This document shows, piece after piece, positions 24,392 through 36,205 of a DNA stretch of 64,000 bases; the stretch's first letter is position 1; the number at the start of each line of letters is the position of its first letter. Source of the DNA: Ophioderma brevispina (lineage: Eukaryota; Echinodermata; Ophiuroidea; Amphilepidida; Ophiodermatidae). The notes below the pieces were generated by a model that saw only the letters and a program-made list of their open reading frames with translations, ran no database searches and was not told where the DNA came from. The position numbers and the translations under genes are program-made. The stretch is from NCBI GenBank assembly GCA_023653785.1, contig JAMKCH010057912.1, forward strand, positions 1 through 64,000, written 5' to 3'.

Positions 24392-25003
24392 AGCAATCAG
24401 TACAGGCAGCCATATTTCATCCGTCTTTCATTGGATAACTACCTCCTCCCCAGCCCCTGAATCACAACAAGAGGTAGCAAACATTACAATGTATTTACCT
24501 CCATTTGATTCGCTATCCATCGATCTTCAAAAAGTTTAGCCTATCTCAAAATTAACCCTAATCATAATCCTTACCCTAATCCGTAACTCTAATTCTTTCT
24601 TTTCGGTGGAAGGTTTTTCGTGAATAAACACATCGTATTGGTTGTCAGCTATCGGTTACAAGATGATATTGGATGGTGGCTCGTCACATCACCTGCATAC
24701 CTTAATCCAGCTGTCAGGCCCTCTTTGCTTTCATGAATTGATTACATGCCCCTCAAATTTAGCATTCACGATACCTGTACTGCAATACTGTACTTAACTG
24801 CTTTAGTTTTGACAGCACCAAAGCACATGACTGTTTGTTTGAGTCCTCAGCTCAATGCTCAAACCATCCTGAGGTAGATGTCATTATACTATCTATTAAG
24901 TTCAATCTGATATTTTTAGATTTTGACCATATCATGAAAATATAATAACCCTAGCACCTGATAAGTATGGGACTAGGGCATTGTACATGGTTTACATACA
25001 TAC
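24392..25003. other. Intronic, no feature seen
   Basis: I looked here on the minus strand for the DEPDC5 exon expected after 25004-25078 (a VVVQNERREEW-like segment in human) and found nothing similar. Confidence 0.35.
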
Positions 25004-25078
25004 CTGTAAAAAATCTTGACGATGGTGCCTTGATAATCCTGTGTACGACAATAGGTCCTCATGGATTCGGAAACTCAT
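25004..25078 (-). CDS. DEPDC5: DEPDC5 exon (DEFPES...)
   Basis: On the minus strand ctattatttcag precedes a 75-bp exon with donor TTTACAG|gtatgt. With the G left over from the 27.5-kb exon the first codon is Asp, and the translation begins DEFP. One base later in frame it continues ESMRTYCRTQDYQG and ends IFYR. Together this matches DEFPEINRASIRQDHKG...FYK of human DEPDC5 in order and spacing. A single missing base after TTTCC explains the frame change and the apparent stop. Splice sites and phase are both right. Confidence 0.82.
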
Positions 25079-25621
25079 CTGAAATAATAGCCATTATGAG
25101 GAAGATCAATTATCTTGTCATGTAAGTGCAAGAAGGTCATAAGTTCAATAGCTGCCATGTGATACATCCATGCAATATCATGTATTAGGATTACTTCTAA
25201 TTTAATTTTCCTGATCAGTGGCTCGATGAAATGGTTCTTGAGTCACCTACAGAAACCATTTCATAAGCCACTTGACAAAAGACTTGGGGCATCAATTGGA
25301 ATTCTACAAATGGCATCTATTGCCCTAATGAACTCTTGCATTAAAAATGGATTGATGCCATAGAGTAACTACATACCGCTTTTAGAATATTACGTAAAGT
25401 CTCCAGCGGAGAATAGATTTAATGAATAGCCAACGCCTGGTTAATCCAACTACCAGTTCTCAAGCCTAGGACTATATAAACCCCCCAAACAAATGACTTC
25501 CACCCCTGAATTTTTTTCTGTCAAGTTCAAACACTACACCGGATTATACAATCCGACCCCATGATTTAAAAGGTGCAGTAATACCTAGTGACAATCACAC
25601 CTGTTTGTACAATGGAGCTGG

Positions 25622-27020
25622 TAAGGGCTGCACGACTAAGTCCGTCAAAAGTCATAGTCTTCAACTATTGGCGATAGTCCGCGACTACGACTATTGTTTG
25701 CTACTTGCGACTATTTTAATTAAACTTCAGAAAGCATTAAAATGATCTAGAAATGCTCTACAACTGCAAGAAATATTCATCAAGCTGGTTATTACTAACA
25801 TTACCTTAAGTATTACTCCTCCTGATAAATTAATGCAATGTTTTGCTCTAGATTAATAAATTATATCAGTATCACTTTTGAAATCGCAAACATATACTCT
25901 ACTACGCCGCGATTTCCGTAACCAGTCATCAGTTTTGTATTTTTTTCCTTGATATAATTATACATCATTTTACCGATAAAAACACCACAGAACGATGTCT
26001 TATAGTGTCTGTCTTTCTCCAATGTTCACAATTGACTTGACCAGTGAAGAAGACCTAGTTATGTCGCACTTCAATCGCAGATAATTAAAAAATATGGTTT
26101 TGTGATTTCTATTTACGTGAGAGTATGAAAGGGTAGCGAGAGATCGGGATTTCCCTAGTGTCTTTAGACACCACGTGCCTGTTTTTATTGCCACGCACAA
26201 CACGTATTCTTGATCAAGTTAACCGGGGGTCAAAGCACTGCGGGCATTAGGGGGTGGGCAGCCACTTTTAGCCGGCGCCATTCCTTTAAAACAAGACTCA
26301 AAATTGTGAAAATCCTAAATTTGTATATTTATAAAGCAATTAGTTTCTTATTCCAAAAGCCCCGTTTTGGAGCATAAAAACAACTCATTCACCCACAAAA
26401 TCCACATCACAGCGCGTTAATTTTGTTTATGGGTTTTGTGTCTGTATTGCTGTAGTTATTTTGATTGCATTGGCTGATTTGCCTGTGTTTTAAGAGGCTT
26501 GGCCGCCATCGTCTTGGCGGGCATTCAATCCAGTGGTGGTAAAAAAATCCAGATTTTCAAACTTCTTTGCGACTTCCGTTTTGGTTTGGTTCTCCACTTT
26601 GGTACGGCGCTCGTTGTATTGACCATGTCCTCAAAATAAATCGAGTATCGGCCAAATGCCATCACAAAACATCGTCTTTGCTGCAGTTATTGTCATGGAG
26701 GACTAATTTCTCTGAATAATGAAATAGAATCTGACATTGGACAAAAACTTAGCGCTTGTCATTTATTAAACAGACTTTACAATTGTTTGTTCTTGCAAAG
26801 AAATTAAAATAAAAGGCCATTTATTGCATTGGATTTGTGTACAATATTGCATATCACGTACCCTGAATTACTGTGCATGTTTGATGTATCCTAAACAAAA
26901 AACTTTAAGCTTCAAGGTGACCAATTTTGGACCTTCGATAGTCGCCATGATAGTCGTAGTCACGACTATTTAGCGGCGACTAGTCGTCTAGCAAAAAAGC
27001 TGGAAGCATGCAGCCCTCTA
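25622..27020. mobile_element. Element with AGGGCTGCA ends and CGACTA clusters
   Basis: The left end reads AAGGGCTGCACGACTAAG near 25624, and the right end reads ...GCATGCAGCCCTC near 27012, an inverted match of about 9-11 bp. Just inside both ends are clusters of CGACTA or TAGTCG in both directions (25640-25715 and 26935-26990). Repeated subterminal motifs of this kind are typical of hAT-type transposons, where they bind transposase. I found no 8-bp target duplication and no transposase frame. Confidence 0.5.
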
Positions 27021-27465
27021 AGTCGAGTACAAATCTTGCTTCTTCTTTGCATGACTAATTTATCGTTCTCTATTGGAGTTTACAGCAACTTGTAAATCCT
27101 GGTGGGTTCGGTTCAGTGACATAACTTCAATAAGACTAAGCTCGATCGCCTAAACAATGAGGTGTTCACAATTACCTGTAATAAACACCGCTTCCAATTA
27201 TATCCCACAAGTATAATGGATGTATCAGTTGAACGTTGACAGACAACAAATTTAAGGGGTGGGGAGCTTACTTTTTTGAGGTGTTTATATAAACATAAGC
27301 CAAAGGTGACATGCAAGCCTGATTAATGATTATCAAAATTACCTAAGAATTAGAAATGTGAAAAAAAATGATGACTAATTTCCTTTCCTAATATCAACCA
27401 AGAAAGACAGCAATATCTTATTTCTTGCTCTCAAAGTATGATGTCAATTGGTCTTAGTATCATAC

Positions 27466-27598
27466 CTATTGATGAAGCCTCATAGTGGCATACGTGAAAA
27501 TAGTACAATGGTGAGTTCACTGTTCGATGTTACGTTCCGTCCACATGTTAAACATTCAGTAAGGAATCCATCCACAGCCTTCTCCATGTATAGGTCAC
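27466..27598 (-). CDS. DEPDC5: DEPDC5 exon (GDLYMEKAVDGF)
   Basis: On the minus strand cttcccaatatag precedes a 133-bp exon that ends CATCAATAG|gtatga. It encodes GDLYMEKAVDGF, then ELTIVLFSR, matching GDLYFEKAVNGF and EVTVVLFSR of human DEPDC5. After FSRM the open frame hits TGA, but the neighbouring frame reads YEASSI, which matches the expected YDAKSV and joins in phase to the 25.0-kb exon to give ID|EFP. One extra base therefore separates the two. The exon is otherwise complete. Confidence 0.9.
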
Positions 27599-27860
27599 CT
27601 ATATTGGGAAGAAAAGTGCTACCATTTTTTCCTTCGGTGGAAGTGGAGAAATTCTTCTTATGGTACACATGTGATAAGCTTTCTGGCCTTTCATAATCGA
27701 CACACAGGCATTTAATTGTTGAAAAATTAAAAAAAGCAAAAAACTAAATAATTAAAAAAAAAAAAAAAAAAAAAAAAGAAAAATTTGTTTAAAAATAACA
27801 AAAAATTGTTTAAAAAAAAAAAGGGATTCCTGCTCTTTTTAGGCAATTTGTACTATATAG

Positions 27861-27978
27861 TTAGGGGGACTGTGGTTTGATATGAAGTACCGTGGGATTT
27901 CAATGATTAACGCATCACACCTATTTAGACACCTTGAGTAGGTCCCAGAGAACAAGAAAAACTGATGGAAATCAAGGG
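27861..27978 (+). repeat. Left arm of a long inverted repeat
   Basis: The blocks TTAGGGGGACTGT, GTGGGATTTCAATGATT, GCATCACACCTATTTA and AGTAGGTCCC reappear in reverse complement at 32750-32870. The arms are about 120 bp and lie 4.8 kb apart, with a segment mentioning AAAATGGC repeats just inside both. Confidence 0.65.
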
Positions 27979-28569
27979 GTGGAGATGGGCAGCCATCTGA
28001 TTTTCAAATGGCCGCCCATTTGTGGTAATTTTCAAATTCATACTGAGTTGTGAATGTGCTAGGACGCTAGATTTAGTTGTGGGCCGAAAACCTTGGATGT
28101 TTAAAAACAACCTGGACCTGGGAGAAGCGATAAGATGAACATAAGGACGGCAGACATTTGTTTTCAAAAATGGCTGCCAATTACCCGGTTATGTACATTC
28201 AGCAGCAAATTTTAGTGTGGTGCGTTTATACAAATTTAATTGTAGTGGCACAGTCTCCATTTAAATAGTGCAGAGGTGGTAATAAAAGTGTCTTGGATTT
28301 GTTTATAGTAAATAGTAATTCTTCCTTTCCTCTTTATAATTTGATTTCAAAATGGCTGCCCTTTGACACTGTAAAAGTCATTTTTGTGTAAACTTTATCA
28401 ATACAAGGTGATTTAATAGGGGCATTTAGACCTGAATCTAGGGGCATTTGGCTTCGACGAGTCAGCGATATCAACACGGTTAGGCAGGTATTTTATCGTA
28501 CATCTAATGCCGGTGTGGTGTGGGTTGAATGTGAAAGCAGGTATTAGTCTGGTGGGAGCATAGTCCGGG

Positions 28570-28960
28570 CTCATAGACAACAGAATAAAGCTTGAAACTA
28601 CTGTGCGTGAGAAGAGTCAACTGAATCAGAGTGCCCTGTTGTTCACCAGTGTTCCGGACTATTGAGTACGCGGCCCGGACAATGGTTACTTCTACCAGCG
28701 TTGTTGGTAGTGTGTGTTGTTGTTAGGAATTTGATAGTCTGCCGGAGCTTATAGTCAACCCACATCGGTAAAGAATAGGGTACTTGATTCAGTTGACTCC
28801 TCATTAGTTTCACGCTTTCCGTTGTCGTCTATGGGAGCCCGGCCCATTATATCTTCTTCCAACATCAGTGTAAAAAGTCTGGTGGTCCACAGACAACGGA
28901 ACAAAAGCGTGAAACTAATGTGGCCTGAAGAGGTCAAACTGACACTCAATTCTTCACAGT
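28570..28960. repeat. Three copies of a 65-bp motif in alternating orientation
   Basis: AGACAAC, AAAGCGTGAAACTA and GAAGAGGTCAAACTGA-like blocks occur forward near 28573-28627, inverted near 28785-28845, and forward again near 28893-28950. Neighbouring copies can pair to form a long stem. Confidence 0.6.
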
Positions 28961-29601
28961 TGTGACGGTGAGTATGAGTCCATGATACTATATCCCTGCC
29001 ACCACGTTTTGTAAGCGCCAGGTACGTTCAATAAGGACTCACGATTTAATGCTTTGGGCACTGAATTGCAGTGATGTCACTGACCAGAGAAAGGTAACTG
29101 CACTATGTATCCTTGTTGCAAATCGTCCATGTATGGGAACGGGCCAAGTGGAGATGAATTCTACTTGCAACATTACTAAACATCCCGATTTAAACTGTGT
29201 TAAAGAAAATAACAAAAACCACGCCTATGTACATAGAACAAACCATGATTACACCACTCAAGAACTGTAGCGCAGTATGTTTTGTATGAGTCCATTCTAA
29301 AACTGCCTGTAGGGTAGTCCATGGAGTGTTGTATTTAGCTGGATGTGGAGTAATCGATTTGGTATGAGTCTTTAAAGTGCACGTGGAATTGTTATTTAGA
29401 TGATGTACACAAATGTTGGTATCAAGAAAAGCGCACTATAACCATTTGCATAATTCTATGTCATAGAGATAGATGAGGTAGATGTGGACCAAAAAAAAAC
29501 AGCGAAATATAATTACATTCTGTAAAAATTGCCACTGCGGGGTTGTTGTAATTGGTATGGTCCCACATTCCACTTTGGGTGGAATCTAGTTTTTTAGCCA
29601 C

Positions 29602-29907
29602 CAGTGGGCTACTCGACCGGGGAAGGGGGGGCAAGTTGCCCCCTCTGCTCGCAAAAAAGGGGACGATATGGACCAATAACTATGCATTTCATATCTCTTC
29701 TTCGGAATTCCGACCAATCAGCCTAAATGGGGCAACAGTAAAGTAAATTGGGGCAATTCCGCGCGCGATGAGCGCAGTTCGTTCAAAGTTCGAACTTCAT
29801 TGAGCAAAAATCAAAAGGGCCGATCTTATAAAGAAATTTGCCACTTCGGGTGGGACGACATGGAAACTGACCCCTCTTGATCGACTGCCGCGAGTAGTAC
29901 GCCACTG
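29602..29907. mobile_element. Small element with CAGTGG inverted ends
   Basis: The left end is CAGTGGGCTACTCG and the right end is the reverse complement of CAGTGGCGTACTACTCG. About 305 bp, with a G/C-run segment near the left end and no coding potential. It looks like a MITE. Confidence 0.45.
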
Positions 29908-30689
29908 TAAATACCACAATGTTAACCGTAGTTTTCTATTCAAGTGTCGACATCATCGGATTTTATGATGATACCGGTACTGTTAAAAGACCATAAAAAC
30001 ATGTTTTACTATGGAAAGATGTGGATCTCGTAGCAGTTAAAATGACATTTTGTCATACAGTATTTGCCATTGTGGATCCCAAATTTTGAGGTGATTTTTA
30101 AAGTGTGGGAATTGGTAGTCCCACTCTTTTCTGCATGTTGATTCACAGATGAGCAAGCATCCCACAAAGTTCTGTACAGAATAGTCCCATTCTTTCCACC
30201 TTGATAAATATTGGCACATCAAAGCTTGGCACAATCACACTGCACCAAAAGAAATATGCATCCGGGAGAGAGAAGAGACGAGAAGGCGGTAAAGAGTCAT
30301 CGCGGCTGAATTTTCCATTCACCATAGGATACCCGTAGTAATTGGGCTGGGGGTAACTTCGTATTGAGGTAACTCTAATTGTACAAAAAGATTGAGTGGT
30401 AGGGCCCGCTGATTAGTGGTTAAAAGTGCAGAGATGATTTCGGAGGCCTACCGGACCCTCCGATGCGACTGTGTATTGCGCTTGTGATTTGAATCGAGAG
30501 AATTGAATGAGGGTCAGTAGGTCTCCCAGTATACAAGAAGCACACACAAACATCATTACAATAGTCTCAATGCTACACAATTAATTGATGCCACTTTTTA
30601 TGAGAAATTCACATACACAGGACTTCCTTTCTACTAGCCATCTGCGCTACTACCCAAACCTCTGTATACATTTTGTCGCAGGAGAATAA

Positions 30690-31440
30690 AAGAAGACCAT
30701 ATGCCCCTATTTTACAATGCTCTCTTGGATGCTCAGAAGCTGCCATTTCTTCCCCTTTTCCAGGGAGGATCAGTGGAAAGATGCCAAGGGAGATTGCTGC
30801 AAAGGAAAGCTGACGGTTTGGAAGGACTTGAAAGAAATTGGTGCAATGATGACAAGGGGAAGCCTTTCACTGATCAGAGTGGCAGAAACATCATGAACAA
30901 TCTATTAGATGCCATCAAAAGCATTTGGGTGTCAGTTGTAGGATATCGTTCGAAATTAACAAAAGTTAGCAGATGCAGTACGTTGGTCTGTTTTGGAAGC
31001 TTGGCGAGACCTTCTATTCTTTATATGAGGATTCGATGTTTTGGTTGACGCAACGAAACAAAAGGCAGCAAGAAACAGGCACAATCGTATTGTCTTCCTC
31101 CTACCAGAGCAGCACTTTTATTAGCTCCCTATGAGATAACCACTACGGGACGATTAGGTACAAAGACATATCAATCCAGGGTTGTGGCGACCCAAGTACT
31201 ACAGAGGTATGTGGATGACAAATTCAAGCCAGCGATGACATTTCCTCCTGTAAGCGGCAATAATTCATTTGTGAAATAGATGTACCCAAGTCTGATGTGG
31301 ACACAATAGTGTGCCAAATGCATCAAAGGACGAACGTTAGAACTTACTGGGGTGTTCCATCGAGTCAATGAATCAAGAAATTGTGACCTAACCAATGGTC
31401 CCCTGGACCATCCTGCAGATGAGGACGACACCCGTGATTA
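30690..31440 (+). other. Unrecognised coding-like stretch
   Basis: A 115-codon plus-strand frame (30701-31048) and later frames (TKTYQSRVVATQVLQRYVDD near 31160-31215) look more protein-like in composition than their surroundings. The frames change two or three times and I recognise no family. It may be a decayed transposon gene inside the DEPDC5 intron. No function is assigned. Confidence 0.25.
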
Positions 31441-32129
31441 GAACTTAAAAGTCATGATTGTGATTAAAAAAAAAGAATAATAAACGAAGTGGATTGATGG
31501 TTGGTAGCTGTCATGCTGAATCCAATTTGTGGGGCTCATACCAATTAAACACAAATCCAAAGTGCACTTTTTAAAGAAGTTTAAAATTGCTCACTTTGCT
31601 GTTTTGTGGGCATTCTGCCTATTCTGGTTGTTATAGGACTCCTGCAAAGTGGAATTAATAAATTTTTAAGTTGCTTGTCGTGATATAAATCATATTGGTG
31701 GGATATACCATTAAAACAATACAATGCAGTTTCGCGATCTCATACCAAATAGGTACTTCACAGCGCTCTAATACAACACCACGGACTACCCTACAGGAAG
31801 CTTTTAATGTACCATACAAAATAGACTGCTCTAAGCTGTTACTATTTACATTAGGGGGTTGTTCTATGTATAGGGATCAGTCAGTGTTTTGGTTACGTGT
31901 GTAGCCTGTTTTACCAATGGGGTGGGGGGCAAGTGGCACCCCCGTAAACTTTATCGGTGCGTTAAAACGACAAAAGCTTTCGCAAAAATGCTTCCAGAAA
32001 TTGTTTCTCATATTTTCATAAGTTTAGACATTTTGTTGGCAAAGGTAGCATTTTTACTCTTACCGAAATTAGGGCAACATCTTTATAGACATCTTGGAAG
32101 ATAAATGGAGCTGTGTCACCATAATGAAA

Positions 32130-32740
32130 TGTAATGAAACCAACACTAAAAGTTACTGCTGAAACTGACAATAAACATTGGTAATTGGCGGACTATTTTG
32201 TAAAACAAAATGGCCCTGCCCAGGTCTTAATGTTCATTGAATCTAGCTTTAATCCTTTCCAGAGAGTTGAGGGGTTTTTAAAATGAAGTTTTGGTACCAA
32301 AACTAGCTTCCAAGCACATTCACAATGGGGTATGATTTGCAAATTATACCAAAATGGGCAGCCTTTTGAAAACAACGGGCTTCCACAGTCCCCTTGACTA
32401 AACGACGGGTAGCAAATAGAGAGAAAGTTACGGTTTTGATTTTAAAATGGTATAACATGGAGGACTGTGGCACCCTAATAAAATTTGTTGCAACTCATAC
32501 TAAAATTATTGATGAGAAGTCACAAGAAATGGTAATGGCGCCATTTTGAAATACAAAAATGGATGGGCAGTATAAGGTTCCTCTTCTAATCTAGGTCTAT
32601 CCTTTCCAGAGAGTTGGAGGTGTTTAACATGAAGTTTTGGCCACAAACACTCTAGCTTCCTAGAACATTACACAACTCGAGTATGCATTTGAAAAATATA
32701 CCAAATGGCACCACTTTTGAAAATAAAGATGGGCCGCATA
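32130..32740 (+). repeat. About 340-bp unit, two tandem copies
   Basis: The phrase TCCTTTCCAGAGAGTTG, a nearby ATGAAGTTTTGG, then CTAGCTTCC and TATACCAAA occur in the same order near 32256-32350 and 32592-32706. The two copies are diverged by small indels. A copy of the terminal CAGTCCC...TGACTAA motif of the neighbouring inverted repeat lies between them at about 32387. Confidence 0.6.
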
Positions 32741-32749
32741 TGCCACCCC

Positions 32750-32870
32750 GGGGAATCTCCATCAAACTTTTCTTGTTCGCGGGGACCTACTTAAGGTATT
32801 TAAATAGGTGTGATGCTTAAATCATTGAAATCCCACTGGAGGTCCACCCCCCAAAACAGTCCCTGACTAA
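32750..32870 (-). repeat. Right arm of a long inverted repeat
   Basis: This is the reverse complement of the arm at 27861-27978. Together they may mark the ends of one composite element of about 5 kb, or two separate insertions of a fold-back family. Confidence 0.6.
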
Positions 32871-33163
32871 TAGTTGGGTTCAGGTGTTTGTTTCTGGGAC
32901 AATCCGGTGCGCAACCATGTCTAAGTTCAATCAAACTACGCACTAGTATGGGAGCATACTTTGACCAAATTAGGGCAGTGGCATTTCAATGGGCATGTTC
33001 TCCCAGTTAACGCCCTTGAGCGGGCGCATGTTTTATGACATCGGAAATAAATCCACCGATTATAGAAGCGAGTCTTTTTTAAGTTCTGATAACGTCAACA
33101 ACAGAGTTCCTCCTGATTCTTTCACTATTTGCAAACATTTTGAACATTAGGCACAACTGGTAC

Positions 33164-33362
33164 TTCCCACAGTTATAAAACTCCAACATTCAGCAATCAT
33201 CGTATCATATACCCAGTGCGTGGATGTTCTAAAAGTAACTCGTTTCCCACGGGTAACGACTCCACACGACACCTTCTCCCCATCGTGACCATAATTCCAT
33301 CACTGAGATGCGAATACCAGAGACTCCTACTCTTCTGTACAAGAGGCAGTGCCCAATTGAAA
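33164..33362 (-). CDS. DEPDC5: DEPDC5 exon (SGIR...ELW...FRTST)
   Basis: On the minus strand ttgaatcag precedes this exon. It reads LYRRVGVSGIRISVMELW, then one frame over HDGEKVSCGVV, then RVTFRTST and VYDTMIAECW. This follows human DEPDC5 (VEFAGIR, GELW, NEKVMCG, VVFRSTS, VYIF...EMW) block by block. A one-base shift after ELW and one missing base at the 5' junction are needed for a continuous frame. The 3' end is uncertain: a donor at 33213 (TGG|gtatat) would end after the THW residues, but the ECW block beyond it suggests use of GGAA|gtacca at 33164. Confidence 0.78.
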
Positions 33363-33600
33363 CTGATTCAAAAGATTGGCTTAGAAAATATCTCATGCGT
33401 GCACTATTGGTTGTATCAGAAAACATGAAATAACAGAAGTGATGAATTATATTTCACCCTTTCTGATATTTTTTTGAGATAGGACCGTTGCCAATGATTT
33501 TTGCTGAAAGGATTCAGCTACCTATCTATACAAGTAACTTTTCATAAGTGAAGATGGCAAAATTAGCCACCTATTTTCTAGCTTGCAATCTAACAAAAAT

Positions 33601-34034
33601 ACAGCAAGTAAACTTGTGTGATCCCCTGGCAGTATGAAACATGACCTCAGATGACCTTTGACCTAGGTCCATGACCTTTGACATCATCCACATATGAAGG
33701 AACCCCTATTGCACCTCAACCCCAAGTCTGGTTTAAATCAGACTTCGACTTTTTGAGGAAGACCTGAAAAACAAAAACCTAACCAAAACTGGAGCACACA
33801 CATATAAACATACAATATGACCTCAGATGACCTTTGACCTTGGTCTATGACCTTTGACATCGTGCATATATGAAGGAACCCCTACTGCACCGTAACCCCA
33901 CAGTCTGGTTTAAATTGGACTTGAACTTTTCGAAGACCTGAAAAAAAAAACCTAACCAAACTGGAAAACACACACAAAAACGGACATGCACACTCTCACC
34001 AAATCCCCCTACTGCTTTTCAAGCCAGGGGGATA
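33601..34034 (+). repeat. TGACCTTTGACC repeat family, copies 2 and 3
   Basis: Two tandem units share ATGACCTCAGATGACCTTTG, then GAAGGAACCCCTA, GTCTGGTTTAAAT and AACCAAAACTGGA or a close variant, starting near 33641 and 33817. Short inverted ends GATCCCCTGGC near 33620 and GCCAGGGGGAT ending at 34033 may bound the element. It holds two perfect DR1 motifs (reverse orientation) at 33652-33664 and 33828-33840. Confidence 0.7.
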
Positions 34035-34352
34035 AAAAGATTGATCACTTTAAACCAGAATGATCAGTCTCTTACACAGTTAAGAAAATACATGCTATGT
34101 TGTGTTGCCTACTCTTTGCTACATTCAATAGGTTTGTTCATAGCTGTTACCACTTTGAATGAGGGTTGGCCACCAATGTCTGGATGAAAACAACCTTGAA
34201 ATTTTGCTGATGATGGTTATGGTGACAATGACGATGAAGATGATGAGATTTGAGTTACTTAAAAAGGTTTAATTTTCCAAGCCTGTAAATATCACTCTTG
34301 CCAGCATAACAAATTAATATACACAAGGATGATAAGGTTTTGTGCCACTTAC

Positions 34353-34522
34353 CAGACTCTTCCCCAGCCGCCACATGTCACTCCTACTGATGTATTGATC
34401 CTTAAATACCAACTCCACCAAGTCCAGTGCCACATCCTGTACCTGTACAGGTCTCACAGTCACATCCTTGTATGCCCTCAACTGAAACAGACTGGCTATA
34501 CTCTGGTCTATACTGATGATGT
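34353..34522 (-). CDS. DEPDC5: DEPDC5 exon ([14 protein letters not shown])
   Basis: On the minus strand tttctcacag precedes a 170-bp exon with donor AGTCTG|gtaagt. The frame is open throughout and encodes [14 protein letters not shown], then DVALDLVEL and [14 protein letters not shown], nearly identical to human DEPDC5 (TISVDQT, DVTLDLVEL, FKDQYIGRGDMWRL). The first codon is completed by the G left from the 42.5-kb exon to give Asp, so the phases agree. This is the most secure exon in the window and identifies the gene. It encodes part of the N-terminal domain that contacts the rest of GATOR1. Confidence 0.95.
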
Positions 34523-35039
34523 CTGTGAGAAACATTGGGAAGGAAATTGACAGAAAAGTAGATTAGTAATCACATTTTTATCATTCTATTCCTTACTATT
34601 TTCTTTTCTTCTGCTTGTGTACAGTCCTTAGCATCTCCAAAAACACAAAGAAAATATCAGTTCATCCAGAGTTCACAGTTAATCTGCAAATGTATACATA
34701 GATATGTATATCCTCTTCCATCTTGTATGTATCCATGTCCCACTGATGAATTGTGCAGTCATGGCAGTTCACTATGTTCAATTACACTGCACATTTTCCA
34801 GTCATCTAAAAAGTCCAAGTATCTCCACCACCTATTTGTATTTCCTCCTCTTGTTCCAGGTTTGAAGTCCATCTGGTATTCAATGTCAGAGCAACATTCA
34901 CAAAACAATACATTTTCTGACCTTCACATGGTGACATGTTCCATACAGTCAAAATCACTTTGTTCACAAATATAGTCCATTTTCTTTGTTGGGTCCTCCA
35001 CTTAGCACATGGCTCAGTTCCAAATACAATGCAAATCAA

Positions 35040-35228
35040 TGTCTATACCTTGTCCGGCCTGAACTAAGGAGTGACATCATAGCTTTCACGCAGTATTAAA
35101 CATGCGAATCGCAGTAAGCCGCAGCTGTAATCATGAGTGTACAAAGTCGGCGTGAGCGATGCGCATGCACAATAGCTGCGCGAAAGCTATGACATCACTC
35201 CTTAGTTTAGGCTGGACGAAGTACAGAC
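35040..35228. mobile_element. Palindromic MITE, about 190 bp
   Basis: The left half CTGAACTAAGGAGTGACATC plus ATAGCTTTC is repeated in inverted form at the right end, with outer flanks GTCTATACC and GGTCTGTAC-like sequence also paired. The arms are about 45 bp. The interior is GC-rich with CGCATGCGC-like words. It has no coding capacity. Confidence 0.75.
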
Positions 35229-36077
35229 TAAAAATGACCAGTGTTTATACCAACTCAAAGGTCACTGACTTCCCATTTCACCCGCGTATCCAGGAATCTA
35301 TTCCCCGGGGTGTGGAGCAAAGAAATTAGGCACCCCCGGGGTGCGCACACTCCTTTCACACACCCCTGAATACGTCCATGTATTTGGCATGATGGGATCA
35401 ATTTGCTAGGTCTAAATTCTAGTTGAACACAGTAAAGTGTATTCAAGTGGGTTTAATACACAAATTGTATACTTTTTATCTTGCATTTGATTAATTGCAT
35501 CTGATTTGAACTGCTTTTAACTGGGCTAAACTATGATGAACTGGGTTTCAAAATAAAAGCAAGGTAAACCCAGTTAAGCTGAAATAAAACCAGTGCAACC
35601 TAAATTGGTTAACATAAATTTCACAATTCCTAACTGGGGTTCACCTAAAATTTAGACCAGAGATTTAATGTACAGTTTTGCAATATCTACAGTCATCTAC
35701 CATGTGCGAGTGCTGAACCCAACTTGCAACTCTCTGTCTAATTGCAACGATCTTAATCAATGTCCTCAGTTGAATATGTTTTTTTGCCCGTCTTAATCTT
35801 GCATTTGAACAATTACATTTTTGGTTATAGACACAAACTGCATACGCATGAAAATTTTAGCACTCCGTTTTAGATATTCTTAGGCAAAACCCAAAGTATA
35901 GATGTTTATTTAAAGAGAAAACACTATATACATCACTTTGCTTTACTAAATGGTTTTGCTTGATAAGTGCAAGGAGTTATTATTTTTATGTTGTGTTATA
36001 AGACAGATCTGAAAAATAAATTTCAGAAATCAAAGCACACCAATCTACTGTAAAATCCAAGTTCCCCAAAGACTAGA

Positions 36078-36205
36078 TCTATACAAGTGTTCACCAGTGT
36101 TGTTATCTATGCATGGAATAATGGAGCAATTGCCTTAGTTCTGAATCTATACAAGTGTTCACCAGTTGTTATCTATGCATGGAATAATGATAATTGCCTT
36201 CGTTT
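36078..36205 (+). repeat. 68-bp tandem duplication
   Basis: The blocks CTATACAAGTGTTCACCAG and TTATCTATGCATGGAATAAT are present twice, starting at about 36079 and 36147. The copies are nearly identical, so the duplication is recent or an assembly artefact. Confidence 0.75.
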
